A DNA stretch of 64,000 nucleotides from Rhodococcus triatomae (GTDB taxonomy: Bacteria > Actinomycetota > Actinomycetes > Mycobacteriales > Mycobacteriaceae): the NCBI RefSeq assembly GCF_014217785.1, contig NZ_CP048814.1:2976001-3040000 (forward strand). The letters run 5' to 3'. A program made the translations under genes and the position numbers. Position 1 is the first letter of the stretch, and the number at the start of each line of letters is the position of its first letter. Positions 38,076-46,827 of this stretch are shown piece after piece. The notes below the pieces were generated by a model. The model did not search any database, was not told the DNA's origin, and saw nothing but the letters and a program-made list of their open reading frames with translations.

Positions 38076-38942
38076 ATGGCCACGATAAGAGTCGACCGGT
38101 GGCCGATCACCGTGCAACTACATCCCGCCGAGTATCTGCCGGGCTGGCTGATGCGCGTCGGCTGTCGCTACCAACTGACCCCGATCCAGATTTTGCGCGA
38201 GCTCCGTGTGCCGCGGAGCCCGACCGGATATCACCTCGTTCTCGAGCACCTGAGCCTGCACGCTCGGTGGATCGCCGCTCACCTCGGTGTCCCTGCCGGT
38301 GACCTGCGCGCCGCCCTGTGGGGCCGGCCGATCGATGCCGCCGCGGCACGGTACCTGGTGCACCACCGCCACATTCGGCCCGACCGGGGAGGATCGCGTT
38401 TCTGTGCCCGATGCCTGGCCGAACCCGATCCGTGGTGGCATGCAGGCTGGGCCAATCCGCTGCTGCCGCTCTGTGTACGCCACCAGGTGTATCTGCAGTC
38501 GACATGCGAAGGCTGCGGTCAGGTGCCGTGGACAGGAACGGCGTGGATGAGCGCTCTGGCCCCGCCGTGGCAGTGCCCGCAGCGCCATGCTCGCGAACCG
38601 CAACGCCCGGGGCGTGTGAGACCGTTCTGCCGATACGACCTGCGTGACGCTGCTGTCCTCGCTGCACCGGCGAAGCTGTGTCATGCCCAGCAGAATCTGA
38701 TCGAGTTCGCTGCCCTCGCCGACCTTCAGCCGAGCCGACAGTTGCGCTACGGCACCACCGACATGCCCATCACCGAGGTGCTCGACGAGCTGTGCCGTCG
38801 ATTCGTCGACACGATCGGCTCTCCCGTGCGAGGACCTGGCGACCGGCCTGGACAGTCTGAGCAAGGCGATCCTCCCGCGAGGCAGAACTGGCATGCGACC
38901 CGTTGGCCGTTCCAGGCTGGGAGCCAGCCGGCCAGTCTGTGA
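38076..38942 (+). CDS. tniQ: TniQ-family target-selection protein
   Basis: 288 residues from the ATG at 38076 (GGGGAA upstream); a start at 37998 overlapping tnsC would add 26 Pro-rich residues. N-terminus WPITVQLHPAEYLPGWLMRVGCRYQ is the TniQ signature. Zinc-finger pairs follow: FCARCLAEPD, LCVRHQVYL and TCEGCGQVPW. A later H/C cluster (PPWQCPQRHA) is also present. TniQ/TnsD proteins choose the target. No CRISPR-Cas genes are near, so targeting is protein-guided or loose; the insertion in a stress gene suggests a non-att mode. Confidence 0.88.
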   Translation: MATIRVDRWPITVQLHPAEYLPGWLMRVGCRYQLTPIQILRELRVPRSPTGYHLVLEHLSLHARWIAAHLGVPAGDLRAALWGRPIDAAAARYLVHHRHIRPDRGGSRFCARCLAEPDPWWHAGWANPLLPLCVRHQVYLQSTCEGCGQVPWTGTAWMSALAPPWQCPQRHAREPQRPGRVRPFCRYDLRDAAVLAAPAKLCHAQQNLIEFAALADLQPSRQLRYGTTDMPITEVLDELCRRFVDTIGSPVRGPGDRPGQSEQGDPPARQNWHATRWPFQAGSQPASL

Positions 38943-39090
38943 ACGTCCCTTGAGTCGTGACGAGCCGGTCCGAGAATCCGCCAGCCGTCATCATTCGCGA
39001 CCGTTGTCGGAGTCCGCACTGGCGGAGTAGAACGCGCGTTGTCCCGCTCCCTCCGCTTGATTAATCATGTTTCCTCAATATCATCGTTTT

Positions 39091-39462
39091 ATGACGATGA
39101 ATGAGCGAGCGACGACCTGCTTCGGTGAAAGTCTCGACTCTGCAGCAGCGTTGTTCCACAGTCTCTCCGACGGCACCCGCCTGGCCATCGTGCGCCGCCT
39201 CGCCGCCGGGGAATCCCGAGTAGCGGACCTGGTCGGCGAGCTGGGATTGGCGCAATCGACAGTGTCGGCGCACGTGGCATGCCTGCGGGACTGCGGCCTG
39301 GTGCAAGGCCGCCCGCAGGGCCGGCAGGTGTTCTACTCGCTGGCCCGACTGGAACTGCTCGACCTGCTGGCCTCGGCCGAAACCCTCCTGGCCGCCACGG
39401 GCAACGCCGTCGCGCTGTGCCCGAACTACGGCACCGACACCGACACGGGAGTGACGGCATGA
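39091..39462 (+). CDS. cmtR: CmtR-like ArsR-family cadmium/lead sensor
   Basis: 123 residues from ATG 39091; starts at 39067 or 39097 are possible, and no clear ribosome site exists, so leaderless translation is likely. Winged helix with LVGELGLAQSTVSAHVACLRDCGLVQGRPQGRQVFYSLA split across the recognition helix; the pair C-xxx-C in ACLRDCG and a late Cys in VALCPNYG are the three-cysteine Cd/Pb site of mycobacterial CmtR. Metal binding should release it from DNA and induce the overlapping ATPase gene. Confidence 0.85.
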   Translation: MTMNERATTCFGESLDSAAALFHSLSDGTRLAIVRRLAAGESRVADLVGELGLAQSTVSAHVACLRDCGLVQGRPQGRQVFYSLARLELLDLLASAETLLAATGNAVALCPNYGTDTDTGVTA

Positions 39463-41423
39463 GCGACGCCTGCGGATGCGGCCCCGACGAACCCCGCGTC
39501 GAGGGCGAAGACGACCAGGAGCCCGACAAGTGGTGGCAGGTCACCGAGATCCGGGCGGCCGCCGCCGCGGGTGTCCTGCTGATTGCGGCCCTGATCGTCC
39601 GCGTCACCGGTGGGCCCGACGCTCTCGGGACGGGCTTCGAGGCGGTGGCGCTGGTCGTCGCCGGCTACACCTTCGTCCCCTCGACCCTCAAGCGGCTGGC
39701 CCGCGGCAAGATCGGGGTCGGGACCCTGATGACGATCGCTGCCGTCGGCGCCGTGCTGCTCGGCGAGGTCGGCGAAGCCGCGATGCTCGCGTTCCTGTTC
39801 GCCATCAGTGAGGGTCTCGAAGAGTACGCGGTCACTCGCACCCGACGGGGCCTGCGCGCCCTGCTGAATCTGGTGCCGGACACTGCCACCGTCCTGCGCG
39901 GCGGCCGTGAACAGACCGTCGCCCCCGCGGAGTTGGGGCTCGGGGAGATCATGATCGTCAAACCCGGGGAGCGGCTCGCCACCGACGGCACCATCCGCAC
40001 CGGGCGCACCGCCCTGGACACCTCCGCGATCACCGGGGAATCGGTGCCGGTCGAGGCCGGACCGGGCTCCGAGGTGTTCGCCGGGTCGATCAACGGCACC
40101 GGCGTGCTCGAGGTCGAGGTCACCGCCGGCGCGCAGGACAACTCGCTGGCCAAGATCGTGAAAATCGTGGAGGCCGAGCAATCCCGCAAGGGCGAGGCCC
40201 AGCGTCTGGCCGACAAGATCGCCAAGCCCCTGGTGCCGGGAGTGATGGTTGCCGCGGCGTTGATCGCCGCGATCGGCAGCGTATTCGGTGATCCGCTGGT
40301 GTGGATCGAACGCGCCCTCGTCGTGCTGGTCGCCGCGTCCCCGTGTGCGCTGGCCATCGCGATCCCGGTGACCGTGGTCGCCGCGATCGGCGCCGCCTCC
40401 AAGCTCGGCGTCCTGGTCAAGGGCGGTGCCGCCCTCGAAGCGTTGGGCCGGATCCGCACCGTCGCGTTGGACAAGACGGGCACCCTGACCCGGAACCGCC
40501 CCGAGGTCATCGACGTTGCCACCACCGGCGGCGCCACCCGCGCCGACGTTCTGAATGTCGCCGCTGCGCTCGAGGCACGCAGTGAGCACCCCCTCGCTGC
40601 AGCGATCCTCGCCGCCGTCGACGACTACACCCCCGCCGAGGACGTCGACGCGGTCCCCGGTGCCGGACTGACCGGTCACGTCGGCGGCATTCCTGCCCGT
40701 CTGGGCCGGCCCGGGTGGATCGACCCGGGCTCTCTGGCTGCCGATATCGAGCGGATGCAGCACGCCGGAGCCACTGCGGTGCTCATCGAACGCGACGGCA
40801 CCCTGATCGGGGCGATCGCGGTGCGCGACGAACTGCGTCCCGAAGCCCGCGACGTCGTCGCGGGGCTGCGCCGCGACGGTTACACCGTGGCGATGCTCAC
40901 CGGCGACAACGAGCGCACCGCACGAGCGTTGGCCACCGATGTCGGTATCGACGAGGTGCACGCCGATCTGCGTCCGGAGGACAAGGCCCACATCATCGAC
41001 ACCCTCCGCGGTACACGGCCGACGGCGATGGTCGGCGACGGTGTCAACGACGCCCCGGCCCTGGCCACCGCCGATCTGGGGATCGCGATGGGCGCGATGG
41101 GCACCGACGTGGCCATCGAAACCGCCGACGTCGCCCTGATGGGTGAGGACCTACGGCATCTACCTCAAGCCCTGCAGCATGCCCGCCGATCACGAACGAT
41201 CATGTTGCAGAACGTCGGCCTCTCGCTCGCGATCATCACCGTCCTGATGCCCCTGGCCCTGTTCGGGGTACTCGGCCTGGCGGCGGTTGTCCTGGTTCAC
41301 GAGGTCGCCGAGATCATCGTGATCGCCAACGGGGTCCGCGCCGGACGCGCTCGCCCCCTGACAATCTCCGGATCGGCGGCACCTGCGTCGAATCCTGGGG
41401 TACGAGAATCCTTTTCTTCCTGA
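39459..41423 (+). CDS. ctpG: CtpG-like heavy-metal P-type ATPase
   Basis: 654 residues from the ATG overlapping the cmtR-like stop. The N-terminus has only a short Cys/His-poor motif (SDACGCG), not a full metal-binding domain. P-ATPase motifs: [10 protein letters not shown], the membrane ion site VAASPCALAIAIPVT (SPC rather than CPC), the phosphorylation site ALDKTGTLT, and [13 protein letters not shown]. The SPC form and the CmtR partner match mycobacterial CtpG, an exporter linked to cadmium. The C-terminus EVAEIIVIANGVRAGR closes the last helix. Confidence 0.9.
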   Translation: MSDACGCGPDEPRVEGEDDQEPDKWWQVTEIRAAAAAGVLLIAALIVRVTGGPDALGTGFEAVALVVAGYTFVPSTLKRLARGKIGVGTLMTIAAVGAVLLGEVGEAAMLAFLFAISEGLEEYAVTRTRRGLRALLNLVPDTATVLRGGREQTVAPAELGLGEIMIVKPGERLATDGTIRTGRTALDTSAITGESVPVEAGPGSEVFAGSINGTGVLEVEVTAGAQDNSLAKIVKIVEAEQSRKGEAQRLADKIAKPLVPGVMVAAALIAAIGSVFGDPLVWIERALVVLVAASPCALAIAIPVTVVAAIGAASKLGVLVKGGAALEALGRIRTVALDKTGTLTRNRPEVIDVATTGGATRADVLNVAAALEARSEHPLAAAILAAVDDYTPAEDVDAVPGAGLTGHVGGIPARLGRPGWIDPGSLAADIERMQHAGATAVLIERDGTLIGAIAVRDELRPEARDVVAGLRRDGYTVAMLTGDNERTARALATDVGIDEVHADLRPEDKAHIIDTLRGTRPTAMVGDGVNDAPALATADLGIAMGAMGTDVAIETADVALMGEDLRHLPQALQHARRSRTIMLQNVGLSLAIITVLMPLALFGVLGLAAVVLVHEVAEIIVIANGVRAGRARPLTISGSAAPASNPGVRESFSS

Positions 41424-41433
41424 AGGGCCTTCC

Positions 41434-41781
41434 ATGAGTCCAATGCCTGCAACTGTCCGAGCCTGGTATGCCGCGGAGATGACCGCCGCTCGACACACTC
41501 ACACTGCAGCCGAGCGGTGGACCCATCTCGAACGCGCGCACATCCTGTCGCAGCCCTACCCGTGGCCGCACACTCGCAATCACCTCGCCATGCTCGGTCT
41601 CGCGGTGCGTCAACGCGACCGTCGCGAAGCCCTTGGGCAGATCATCCGGATCATGGTTGCTGCCCCCGGTTCCGCGCTCGGGGGTTACCCCGAAGGCAAC
41701 ACCGGCCGCGTCGCTGCAGGGTTGATGACCCCCATGCCGATTCCCGCCGATCTGACCGACGTCCTCACTGGCACAGCGTGA
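41434..41781 (+). CDS. DUF3703 protein of metal-resistance loci
   Basis: 115 residues, ten bases after the CtpG-like gene, so co-transcribed. Helical, with RHTHTAAERWTHLERAHILSQ and PWPHTRNHLAMLGLAVRQRDRREALGQIIRI; His- and Arg-rich faces fit the DUF3703 pattern. These proteins are repeatedly found beside cation exporters but have no assigned activity. Convergent with the arsA gene. Confidence 0.75.
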   Translation: MSPMPATVRAWYAAEMTAARHTHTAAERWTHLERAHILSQPYPWPHTRNHLAMLGLAVRQRDRREALGQIIRIMVAAPGSALGGYPEGNTGRVAAGLMTPMPIPADLTDVLTGTA

Positions 41782-41851
41782 TCCGAATCGTGGCTTCAGG
41801 CATGTCTCACACGAACGACATGAGTGGACGACCCGGCCCGGTGCTGGCGGA

Positions 41852-43648
41852 TCAACGCACCGGTGCCGGATGCCGTTCGGCCAGCTGTCCCAACGCGGTG
41901 ATTCCGACCGGTTCGCTGACGGCCAGCGGAATCACCGCGCACCGATTGGCGAGTTCGTCCCGGACCGTGTCGATCTGCTCGAGTTCGGCAACCGCTCGCT
42001 GCCGCAGCAGCGGCGCGGTGGGCGCCGCCGCGGCCAGGGAATTGTTGACCACCCACCCCCACGGCTCGATACCAGCGCGCCGCAGATCATCCTGCAAACC
42101 GGCCGCCTCGAGCACCGGGGTGGTCTCGGCAAGAGTGACCAGCACAATCTTGGTCTGCGCCGGGTCCTGCAGCCGCATCAGCGGGGTGATGAAGCGCCCG
42201 CCATCGCCCATCTGCCGGGCGATCTCCCGGTGATACGAGCCGGTCGCATCGAGCAACAGCAGAGTATGCCCGGTCGGGGCGGTATCGACGACGACGAACT
42301 TGCGGCGTGATTCGTGGATGACCTTCGAAAAGGCCTGGAACACCGCGACTTCCTCGGTGCACGGGGAGAGCAGATCTTCGGCGAGGGTGGCGCGGCCGGC
42401 CTCATCGAGCCCGGCGCCCTTGGTCGCGAGCACCCGGTCGCGGTAGGTCTCGCTCGCCTCATGAGGGTCGATGCGGGAGACCACGAGGTGATCGAGTTCC
42501 CCGGCGAGAGTGTCGGTCAGATGTGCGGCGGGGTCGGTGGTGGTCAGGTGCACGTCATGACCACGGCGGGCCAGCGCCACCGCGATCGCGGCGGCAATGG
42601 TGGTCTTGCCGACTCCACCTTTGCCCATGCACATCACCAGCCCGTGGCCATCAGCCTCGATCGCATCGACCAGATCCGCCAGTGAAGCATCGGCGACCGC
42701 GGCGACACCCGGTTCGGTGTCGTCGACACTCACAGCGGTGGTGGTGGTGGTGTCGAACAGGGTGCTCAAAGCATCGAGACCGACCATGTTGACCGGCTTG
42801 AGCTCCACCAGATCGGTGGGCAGCGCGACGATCGCGGCGCCGCGACCCGCCAATGCTGCCTGCTCACGCTGGTACACGGCGGTAGCCAGCGGGTCGGTGT
42901 CATCGGCCGGGTCGGGCAGCACGCCGTTGACGACCACATGCTGTCTCGTCATGCCGATCGCGGCGAGTTCGCTGTGGGTGCGGGCGATCTCGGCCAGAGC
43001 GGCACGGTTCGCGCGTGCCACGAGCACCAGGCGGGTACGGCCGGGATCGGATAGCGCCTCGACCGCGCCGGCGTACATGGCTTTCTGCTTGTCGAGTCCG
43101 GCGAGCGGTCCGAGGCAGGACGCGTCGCCTTTGCCGTGGTCGAGGAATTCGGTCCAGTTGCCGGGTAGTTGCAGCAGCCGGATGGTGTGGCCGGTGGGGG
43201 CGGTGTCGAACAGCACGTGATCGAACCCGGCGACCCGGTTGTCGGGATCGGTGAGCAGTGAGGTGAATTCGTCGAACGACGCGACTTCGGTGGTGCACGA
43301 GCCGGACAACTGCTCGGTGATCGACGCGATCTCCGCTGCGGGCAACAACCCGCGGACGGGACCGACGATGCGTTCGCGGTAGGCGGCGGCGGCCTCCTCG
43401 GGGTCGATCTCGAGCGCGCAGAGCCCCGCCGCCGCGGGGACCTCGGTGATCGTGTTGCCGATACTCAGACCGAAGACCTGCCCGACATTGGAGGCGGGGT
43501 CGGTCGAGACGAGCAGCACCTTCTTGCCGGCCCGGGCCAGGCGCACCGCCGACGCGCACGCGATGGAGGTCTTACCGACCCCACCTTTACCGGTGAAGAA
43601 CACAAACCGGGGCGGGTCGGTCAGAAACGTCGGGTCGGCGGCAGCCAT
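41852..43648 (-). CDS. arsA: Arsenite-efflux ATPase ArsA, two-domain
   Basis: 598 residues made of two homologous halves: P-loops FFTGKGGVGKTSIA (residue about 19) and MCMGKGGVGKTTIA (about 330), and in each half DTAPTGHT. The signature cysteines are SGSCTTEVASFDEF in the first half and LSPCTEEVAVFQAF in the second, which bind As(III). It powers the arsenite pump or takes arsenite from ArsD. Third gene of a minus-strand arsC-arsD-arsA operon, divergent from arsR-acr3. Here it would work with Acr3 rather than ArsB. Confidence 0.95.
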   Translation of the reverse strand: MAAADPTFLTDPPRFVFFTGKGGVGKTSIACASAVRLARAGKKVLLVSTDPASNVGQVFGLSIGNTITEVPAAAGLCALEIDPEEAAAAYRERIVGPVRGLLPAAEIASITEQLSGSCTTEVASFDEFTSLLTDPDNRVAGFDHVLFDTAPTGHTIRLLQLPGNWTEFLDHGKGDASCLGPLAGLDKQKAMYAGAVEALSDPGRTRLVLVARANRAALAEIARTHSELAAIGMTRQHVVVNGVLPDPADDTDPLATAVYQREQAALAGRGAAIVALPTDLVELKPVNMVGLDALSTLFDTTTTTAVSVDDTEPGVAAVADASLADLVDAIEADGHGLVMCMGKGGVGKTTIAAAIAVALARRGHDVHLTTTDPAAHLTDTLAGELDHLVVSRIDPHEASETYRDRVLATKGAGLDEAGRATLAEDLLSPCTEEVAVFQAFSKVIHESRRKFVVVDTAPTGHTLLLLDATGSYHREIARQMGDGGRFITPLMRLQDPAQTKIVLVTLAETTPVLEAAGLQDDLRRAGIEPWGWVVNNSLAAAAPTAPLLRQRAVAELEQIDTVRDELANRCAVIPLAVSEPVGITALGQLAERHPAPVR

Positions 43649-43705
43649 GAAAGCAGGTACTCCTCGTCGGAGGGATATCGGCGGGCGGGATACGGATCTA
43701 CATGG

Positions 43706-44098
43706 TCAGCAGCAGGTGGACTCGCCCGGGGTGCAGCAGGAGTCGTTGTCGTCGGCGAGCCCGAGCATCGTCACCCCGGACGGCGGCGCGGGTACCTCGA
43801 GGCCGGCCCAGGTGGCGAGCTCGGTGCGGGTCGGGTAGCGCCCGGTAGCGACGGTGACGTCGTCGACGAGCACGAGCGGCAGCCCGTCGGATCCGGCGAG
43901 TTCGAGGAATTTCTTGACGGTCTCGTTGTGGGCGAACGAGAGTGGGTCGTTGGCCAGGTTGTGGCGGGTGATGGCGGCGCCCTGCTCGGTCAGCGCGGCC
44001 ATGTCGGCGGTGAAGGTGACCAGGTTCTGGTCGAGGTCCTCGCCGCACACGCCGGTGTTGCAGCACAGGGCCGGTTCGAAGACTGCGATGGTGCTCAT
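43706..44098 (-). CDS. arsD: Arsenite metallochaperone ArsD
   Basis: 130 residues from the ATG at 44098. FEPALCCNTGVCGEDLD carries the Cys-Cys and Cys that deliver As(III) to ArsA; the thioredoxin-like body has GLPLVLVDDVTVATGRYPT. The C-terminal pairs in DSCCTPGESTCC are an extra vicinal-cysteine site found in some ArsD proteins. It lies between arsC and arsA on the same strand, so the chaperone and ATPase are made together. Confidence 0.95.
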   Translation of the reverse strand: MSTIAVFEPALCCNTGVCGEDLDQNLVTFTADMAALTEQGAAITRHNLANDPLSFAHNETVKKFLELAGSDGLPLVLVDDVTVATGRYPTRTELATWAGLEVPAPPSGVTMLGLADDNDSCCTPGESTCC

Positions 44099-44156
44099 AG
44101 GTATCAGGTATTCCTTCAGTGCTCGAGGGCGAACAGAGTTTCCGGGACGAACTCGG

Positions 44157-44579
44157 TTATCGGGCGTCGGCGTCGGACAGCAGCCGGGTAGCGAGCTCCT
44201 CGACGCGGACGGCGATGTCATCGCGGACCAGGCGCATCCGCTCGATGCCGTCGATGCCGCGTTCGGACGGCTCATCGGTGTCCCAGTTTTCGACGACCGC
44301 CCCGGCGGGCGCATCGACGTGGGCTTCGCCGCCGAGGGTGACCACTAGGTCGACTTCGGTGAGGAGTTGCGGATCGATCGGCTTGGGATACTCACCTGCG
44401 GTGGGGGCGTCGACCTCGCCGAGGACCTGCATCGACAGTGCGTTCAGCGACGATCCGGGCGTGGTGCCGGCGGAATGGACAGCGATCCGGTCGCCTGTGG
44501 TCTTACGCATGAGGGCGGCAGCCATCTGGGATTTTCCGCCGTTCTTCACGCACACGAACAGCACCGAAGCAGTGGGCAC
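44157..44579 (-). CDS. arsC: ArsC-like low-molecular-weight phosphatase-fold protein with a CX5K loop
   Basis: 140 residues from the GTG at 44579 (GGAAGGACC upstream). The phosphate loop reads FVCVKNGGKSQMAAALMRK: Cys is kept but the usual Arg of CX5R is Lys. The rest follows ArsC (GEYPKPIDPQLLTEVDLVVTLGG, ending helix), without the extra Cys of thioredoxin-coupled enzymes, consistent with a mycothiol-dependent arsenate transferase or a regulatory relative. First gene of the minus-strand operon, sharing its operator with the divergent arsR. Confidence 0.8.
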   Translation of the reverse strand: MPTASVLFVCVKNGGKSQMAAALMRKTTGDRIAVHSAGTTPGSSLNALSMQVLGEVDAPTAGEYPKPIDPQLLTEVDLVVTLGGEAHVDAPAGAVVENWDTDEPSERGIDGIERMRLVRDDIAVRVEELATRLLSDADAR

Positions 44580-44606
44580 GAGAGTGGTCCTTCCCGAGGT
44601 TCTCGG

Positions 44607-44634
44607 ATTGACTACTGGATTGATGACAGTCAAT
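44607..44634. promoter_or_regulatory. ArsR operator candidate between arsC and arsR
   Basis: Arms ATTGACT and AGTCAAT (perfect) with a 14-base spacer, overlapping both divergent promoters, nine bases from the arsR ATG and 28 from the arsC GTG. A usual arrangement for ArsR repressors. Confidence 0.6.
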
Positions 44635-44642
44635 ATAGACGC

Positions 44643-45050
44643 ATGTCGAATCAGTTGTCGAGTGAGGCCGAGCCGTGCTGCCCGCCGCTCGCCCGTGAGC
44701 CCCTGACCTCGGATTGGGCCACCGACCTGGCCCGCATGTTCAAGGCCCTCGGTGATCCGGTGCGTCTGCGCATGCTCAGCATGATCGCCAGCCATCAGGG
44801 TGGGGAGAGCTGTGTGTGCGACATCAGCCCCGCGTTCGACCTGTCGCAACCGACCATCTCGCACCACCTCAAGGTGTTGCGCGAAGCCGGACTGCTCGAC
44901 TGCGAGCGCCGGGGCACCTGGGTGTACTACCGGCTGCTCCCTGCAGCGCTGGAACAACTGTCCGCGGTGCTCGCCACCGAATCCGGGGTCCTGCCCGGTT
45001 CGGCCTGCACCTGCGCACCGGCCGAACCTTTCGAGGAGACCGCCTCGTGA
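44643..45050 (+). CDS. arsR: Arsenite-responsive ArsR repressor
   Basis: 135 residues. Winged helix with FKALGDPVRLRMLSMIASHQ, the arsenite site ESCVCDISPAFDLSQPTISH (CxC at the start of the recognition region), and HHLKVLREAGLLDCERRGTW. Extra cysteines occur at the N-terminus (EPCCPPL) and C-terminus (SACTCAP), as in some actinobacterial ArsR. It should repress both divergent operons from the palindrome at 44607-44634. It overlaps the acr3 start by four bases. Confidence 0.92.
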   Translation: MSNQLSSEAEPCCPPLAREPLTSDWATDLARMFKALGDPVRLRMLSMIASHQGGESCVCDISPAFDLSQPTISHHLKVLREAGLLDCERRGTWVYYRLLPAALEQLSAVLATESGVLPGSACTCAPAEPFEETAS

Positions 45051-46126
45051 CCACCGCCACCGACAACCGGTCCGTCGCCGGCAAGATGTCGGTCCTCGAC
45101 CGGTTCCTGGCCGTGTGGATCGGCATCGCCATGGTCGCCGGCCTGCTGCTCGGCCGACTGATCCCCGGGCTCGGCGACGCGTTGAGCGTCATCGAGATCG
45201 ACAACATCTCTCTGCCGATCGCGCTCGGTCTGTTGATCATGATGTACCCGGTGCTCGCGAAGGTGCGCTACGACCGCCTCGACACCGTCACCGGCGATCG
45301 CAAGCTGTTGATCTCCTCGCTGATCCTCAACTGGGTGCTCGGCCCGGCATTGATGTTCGCCCTCGCCTGGCTGCTGCTCCCGGATCTGCCCGAGTATCGC
45401 ACCGGACTGATCATCGTCGGCCTGGCTCGCTGCATCGCGATGGTCATCATCTGGAACGACCTCGCGTGCGGCGACCGTGAAGCCGCCGCCGTACTGGTCG
45501 CGATCAACTCGGTTTTTCAGGTGATCATGTTCGCGGTGCTCGGCTGGTTCTATCTGTCGGTCCTGCCCGGCTGGCTCGGGCTCGAACAGACCACCCTCGA
45601 TGTCTCGCCGTGGCAGATCGCCAAGTCGGTGCTGATCTTCCTCGGTATCCCCCTCGTCGCCGGTTTCTTGACCCGCCACTTCGGCGAAAAAGCCAAGGGC
45701 CGCGAGTGGTACGAGGACACGTTCCTGCCGAAGATCGGCCCGTGGGCGCTCTACGGGCTGTTGTTCACGATCGTGATCCTGTTCGCCCTGCAGGGCGAGC
45801 AGATCACCTCGCAGCCCTGGGACGTGGTGCGGATCGCTCTGCCGCTGCTCGCGTACTTCATCCTCATGTGGGGTGGCGGGTTCCTGTTCGGGGCGGCGGT
45901 CGGGCTCGGTTACGAGCGCACCACCACACTGGCGTTCACCGCCGCCGGAAACAACTTCGAGCTCGCCATCGCCGTCGCGATCGGCACCTTCGGTGTCACC
46001 TCCGGCCAGGCTTTGGCGGGGGTGGTCGGTCCGCTCATCGAGGTGCCCATCCTGGTTGCTCTCATCTACGTCTCGCTCGCACTGCGGAAACGCTTCACCC
46101 GCTCGCCCGCCCCCGCTGTGTCGTAA
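45047..46126 (+). CDS. acr3: Acr3-type arsenite exporter
   Basis: 359 residues, ten hydrophobic segments. Typical Acr3 features: LPIALGLLIMMYPVLAKVRY, the essential Cys in IVGLARCIAMVIIWNDLACGD, and FTAAGNNFELAIAVAIGTFG with the conserved Glu near the C-terminus. It exports As(III) across the membrane, alone or with ArsA. GTG start overlapping the arsR stop, so tightly coupled to its regulator. Confidence 0.95.
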   Translation: MTTATDNRSVAGKMSVLDRFLAVWIGIAMVAGLLLGRLIPGLGDALSVIEIDNISLPIALGLLIMMYPVLAKVRYDRLDTVTGDRKLLISSLILNWVLGPALMFALAWLLLPDLPEYRTGLIIVGLARCIAMVIIWNDLACGDREAAAVLVAINSVFQVIMFAVLGWFYLSVLPGWLGLEQTTLDVSPWQIAKSVLIFLGIPLVAGFLTRHFGEKAKGREWYEDTFLPKIGPWALYGLLFTIVILFALQGEQITSQPWDVVRIALPLLAYFILMWGGGFLFGAAVGLGYERTTTLAFTAAGNNFELAIAVAIGTFGVTSGQALAGVVGPLIEVPILVALIYVSLALRKRFTRSPAPAVS

Positions 46127-46151
46127 GGACCGACCACCTCAGGAGTCGATG

Positions 46152-46802
46152 ATGTCCGAGCACGCTGCTCAGCCGGAATTACTGATGCCTCAGGCGGTGT
46201 TGCACCGCAGCGCCGAACATCTCGCCGAGAAGTATGCCGGGGTGTTCTCGGCGCAGACCGTCGAGCGGATGGTCTTCGAGTCGTATGCGGCGCTGCGGCG
46301 CACCGCCAAGATCCACACCCATCTGCCCTCGCTGGCCACCCGCTTCGCGGGCGAACGTCTCACTGCTCTGGCGCAGGCCGAGAGCGCCGTGCCGAAGGAT
46401 GTGCCGGAGGTGCTGTTCGTGTGCGTGCGCAACAGCGGGCGTTCGCAGATGGCCGCGGCACTGCTGGCTCATCACGGCGCGGGGCGGGTGCACGTGCGCT
46501 CCGCCGGATCGGCTCCTGCAGAGGCGATTCATCCTGTCGTGGTTGAGGCGATGGCCGAGATCGGGCTCGATCTCGGCGGCGAATATCCCAAACCTCTGAC
46601 CGACGATGTGGTGGCGGCCGCGGATGTGGTGATCACCATGGGGTGCGGTGATGCGTGCGCGGTGTATCCGGGTAAGCGTTACCTCGATTGGTCGTTGCTC
46701 GACCCGGAGGACGAAACGGTGGGCGCGGTGCGCGCGATCCGCGACAGCATCGACGCCCGGGTGCGTGCGCTTCTCGCCGAACTCGACTCTGTCGCTGTCT
46801 GA
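46152..46802 (+). CDS. arsC: Arsenate reductase with N-terminal helical domain
   Basis: 216 residues from the second of two ATGs (AGGAG six bases upstream). Residues 1-75 form a three-helix bundle (QAVLHRSAEHLAEKYAGVFS, RMVFESYAALRR); residues 85-216 are the LMW phosphatase fold with FVCVRNSGRSQMAAALL (CX5R) and TMGCGDACAVYPGKRYLDW. This layout matches corynebacterial mycothiol-linked arsenate reductases. It turns As(V) into As(III) for Acr3. Second gene after acr3. Confidence 0.9.
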   Translation: MSEHAAQPELLMPQAVLHRSAEHLAEKYAGVFSAQTVERMVFESYAALRRTAKIHTHLPSLATRFAGERLTALAQAESAVPKDVPEVLFVCVRNSGRSQMAAALLAHHGAGRVHVRSAGSAPAEAIHPVVVEAMAEIGLDLGGEYPKPLTDDVVAAADVVITMGCGDACAVYPGKRYLDWSLLDPEDETVGAVRAIRDSIDARVRALLAELDSVAV

Positions 46803-46827
46803 CTTCTACGAAAGGACGTCTGGTTCC

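Noticed and set aside
38943..39090. Gap after tniQ considered as an element boundary
   Set aside because: No terminal repeats are present; it looks like the promoter region of the cmtR-like gene.
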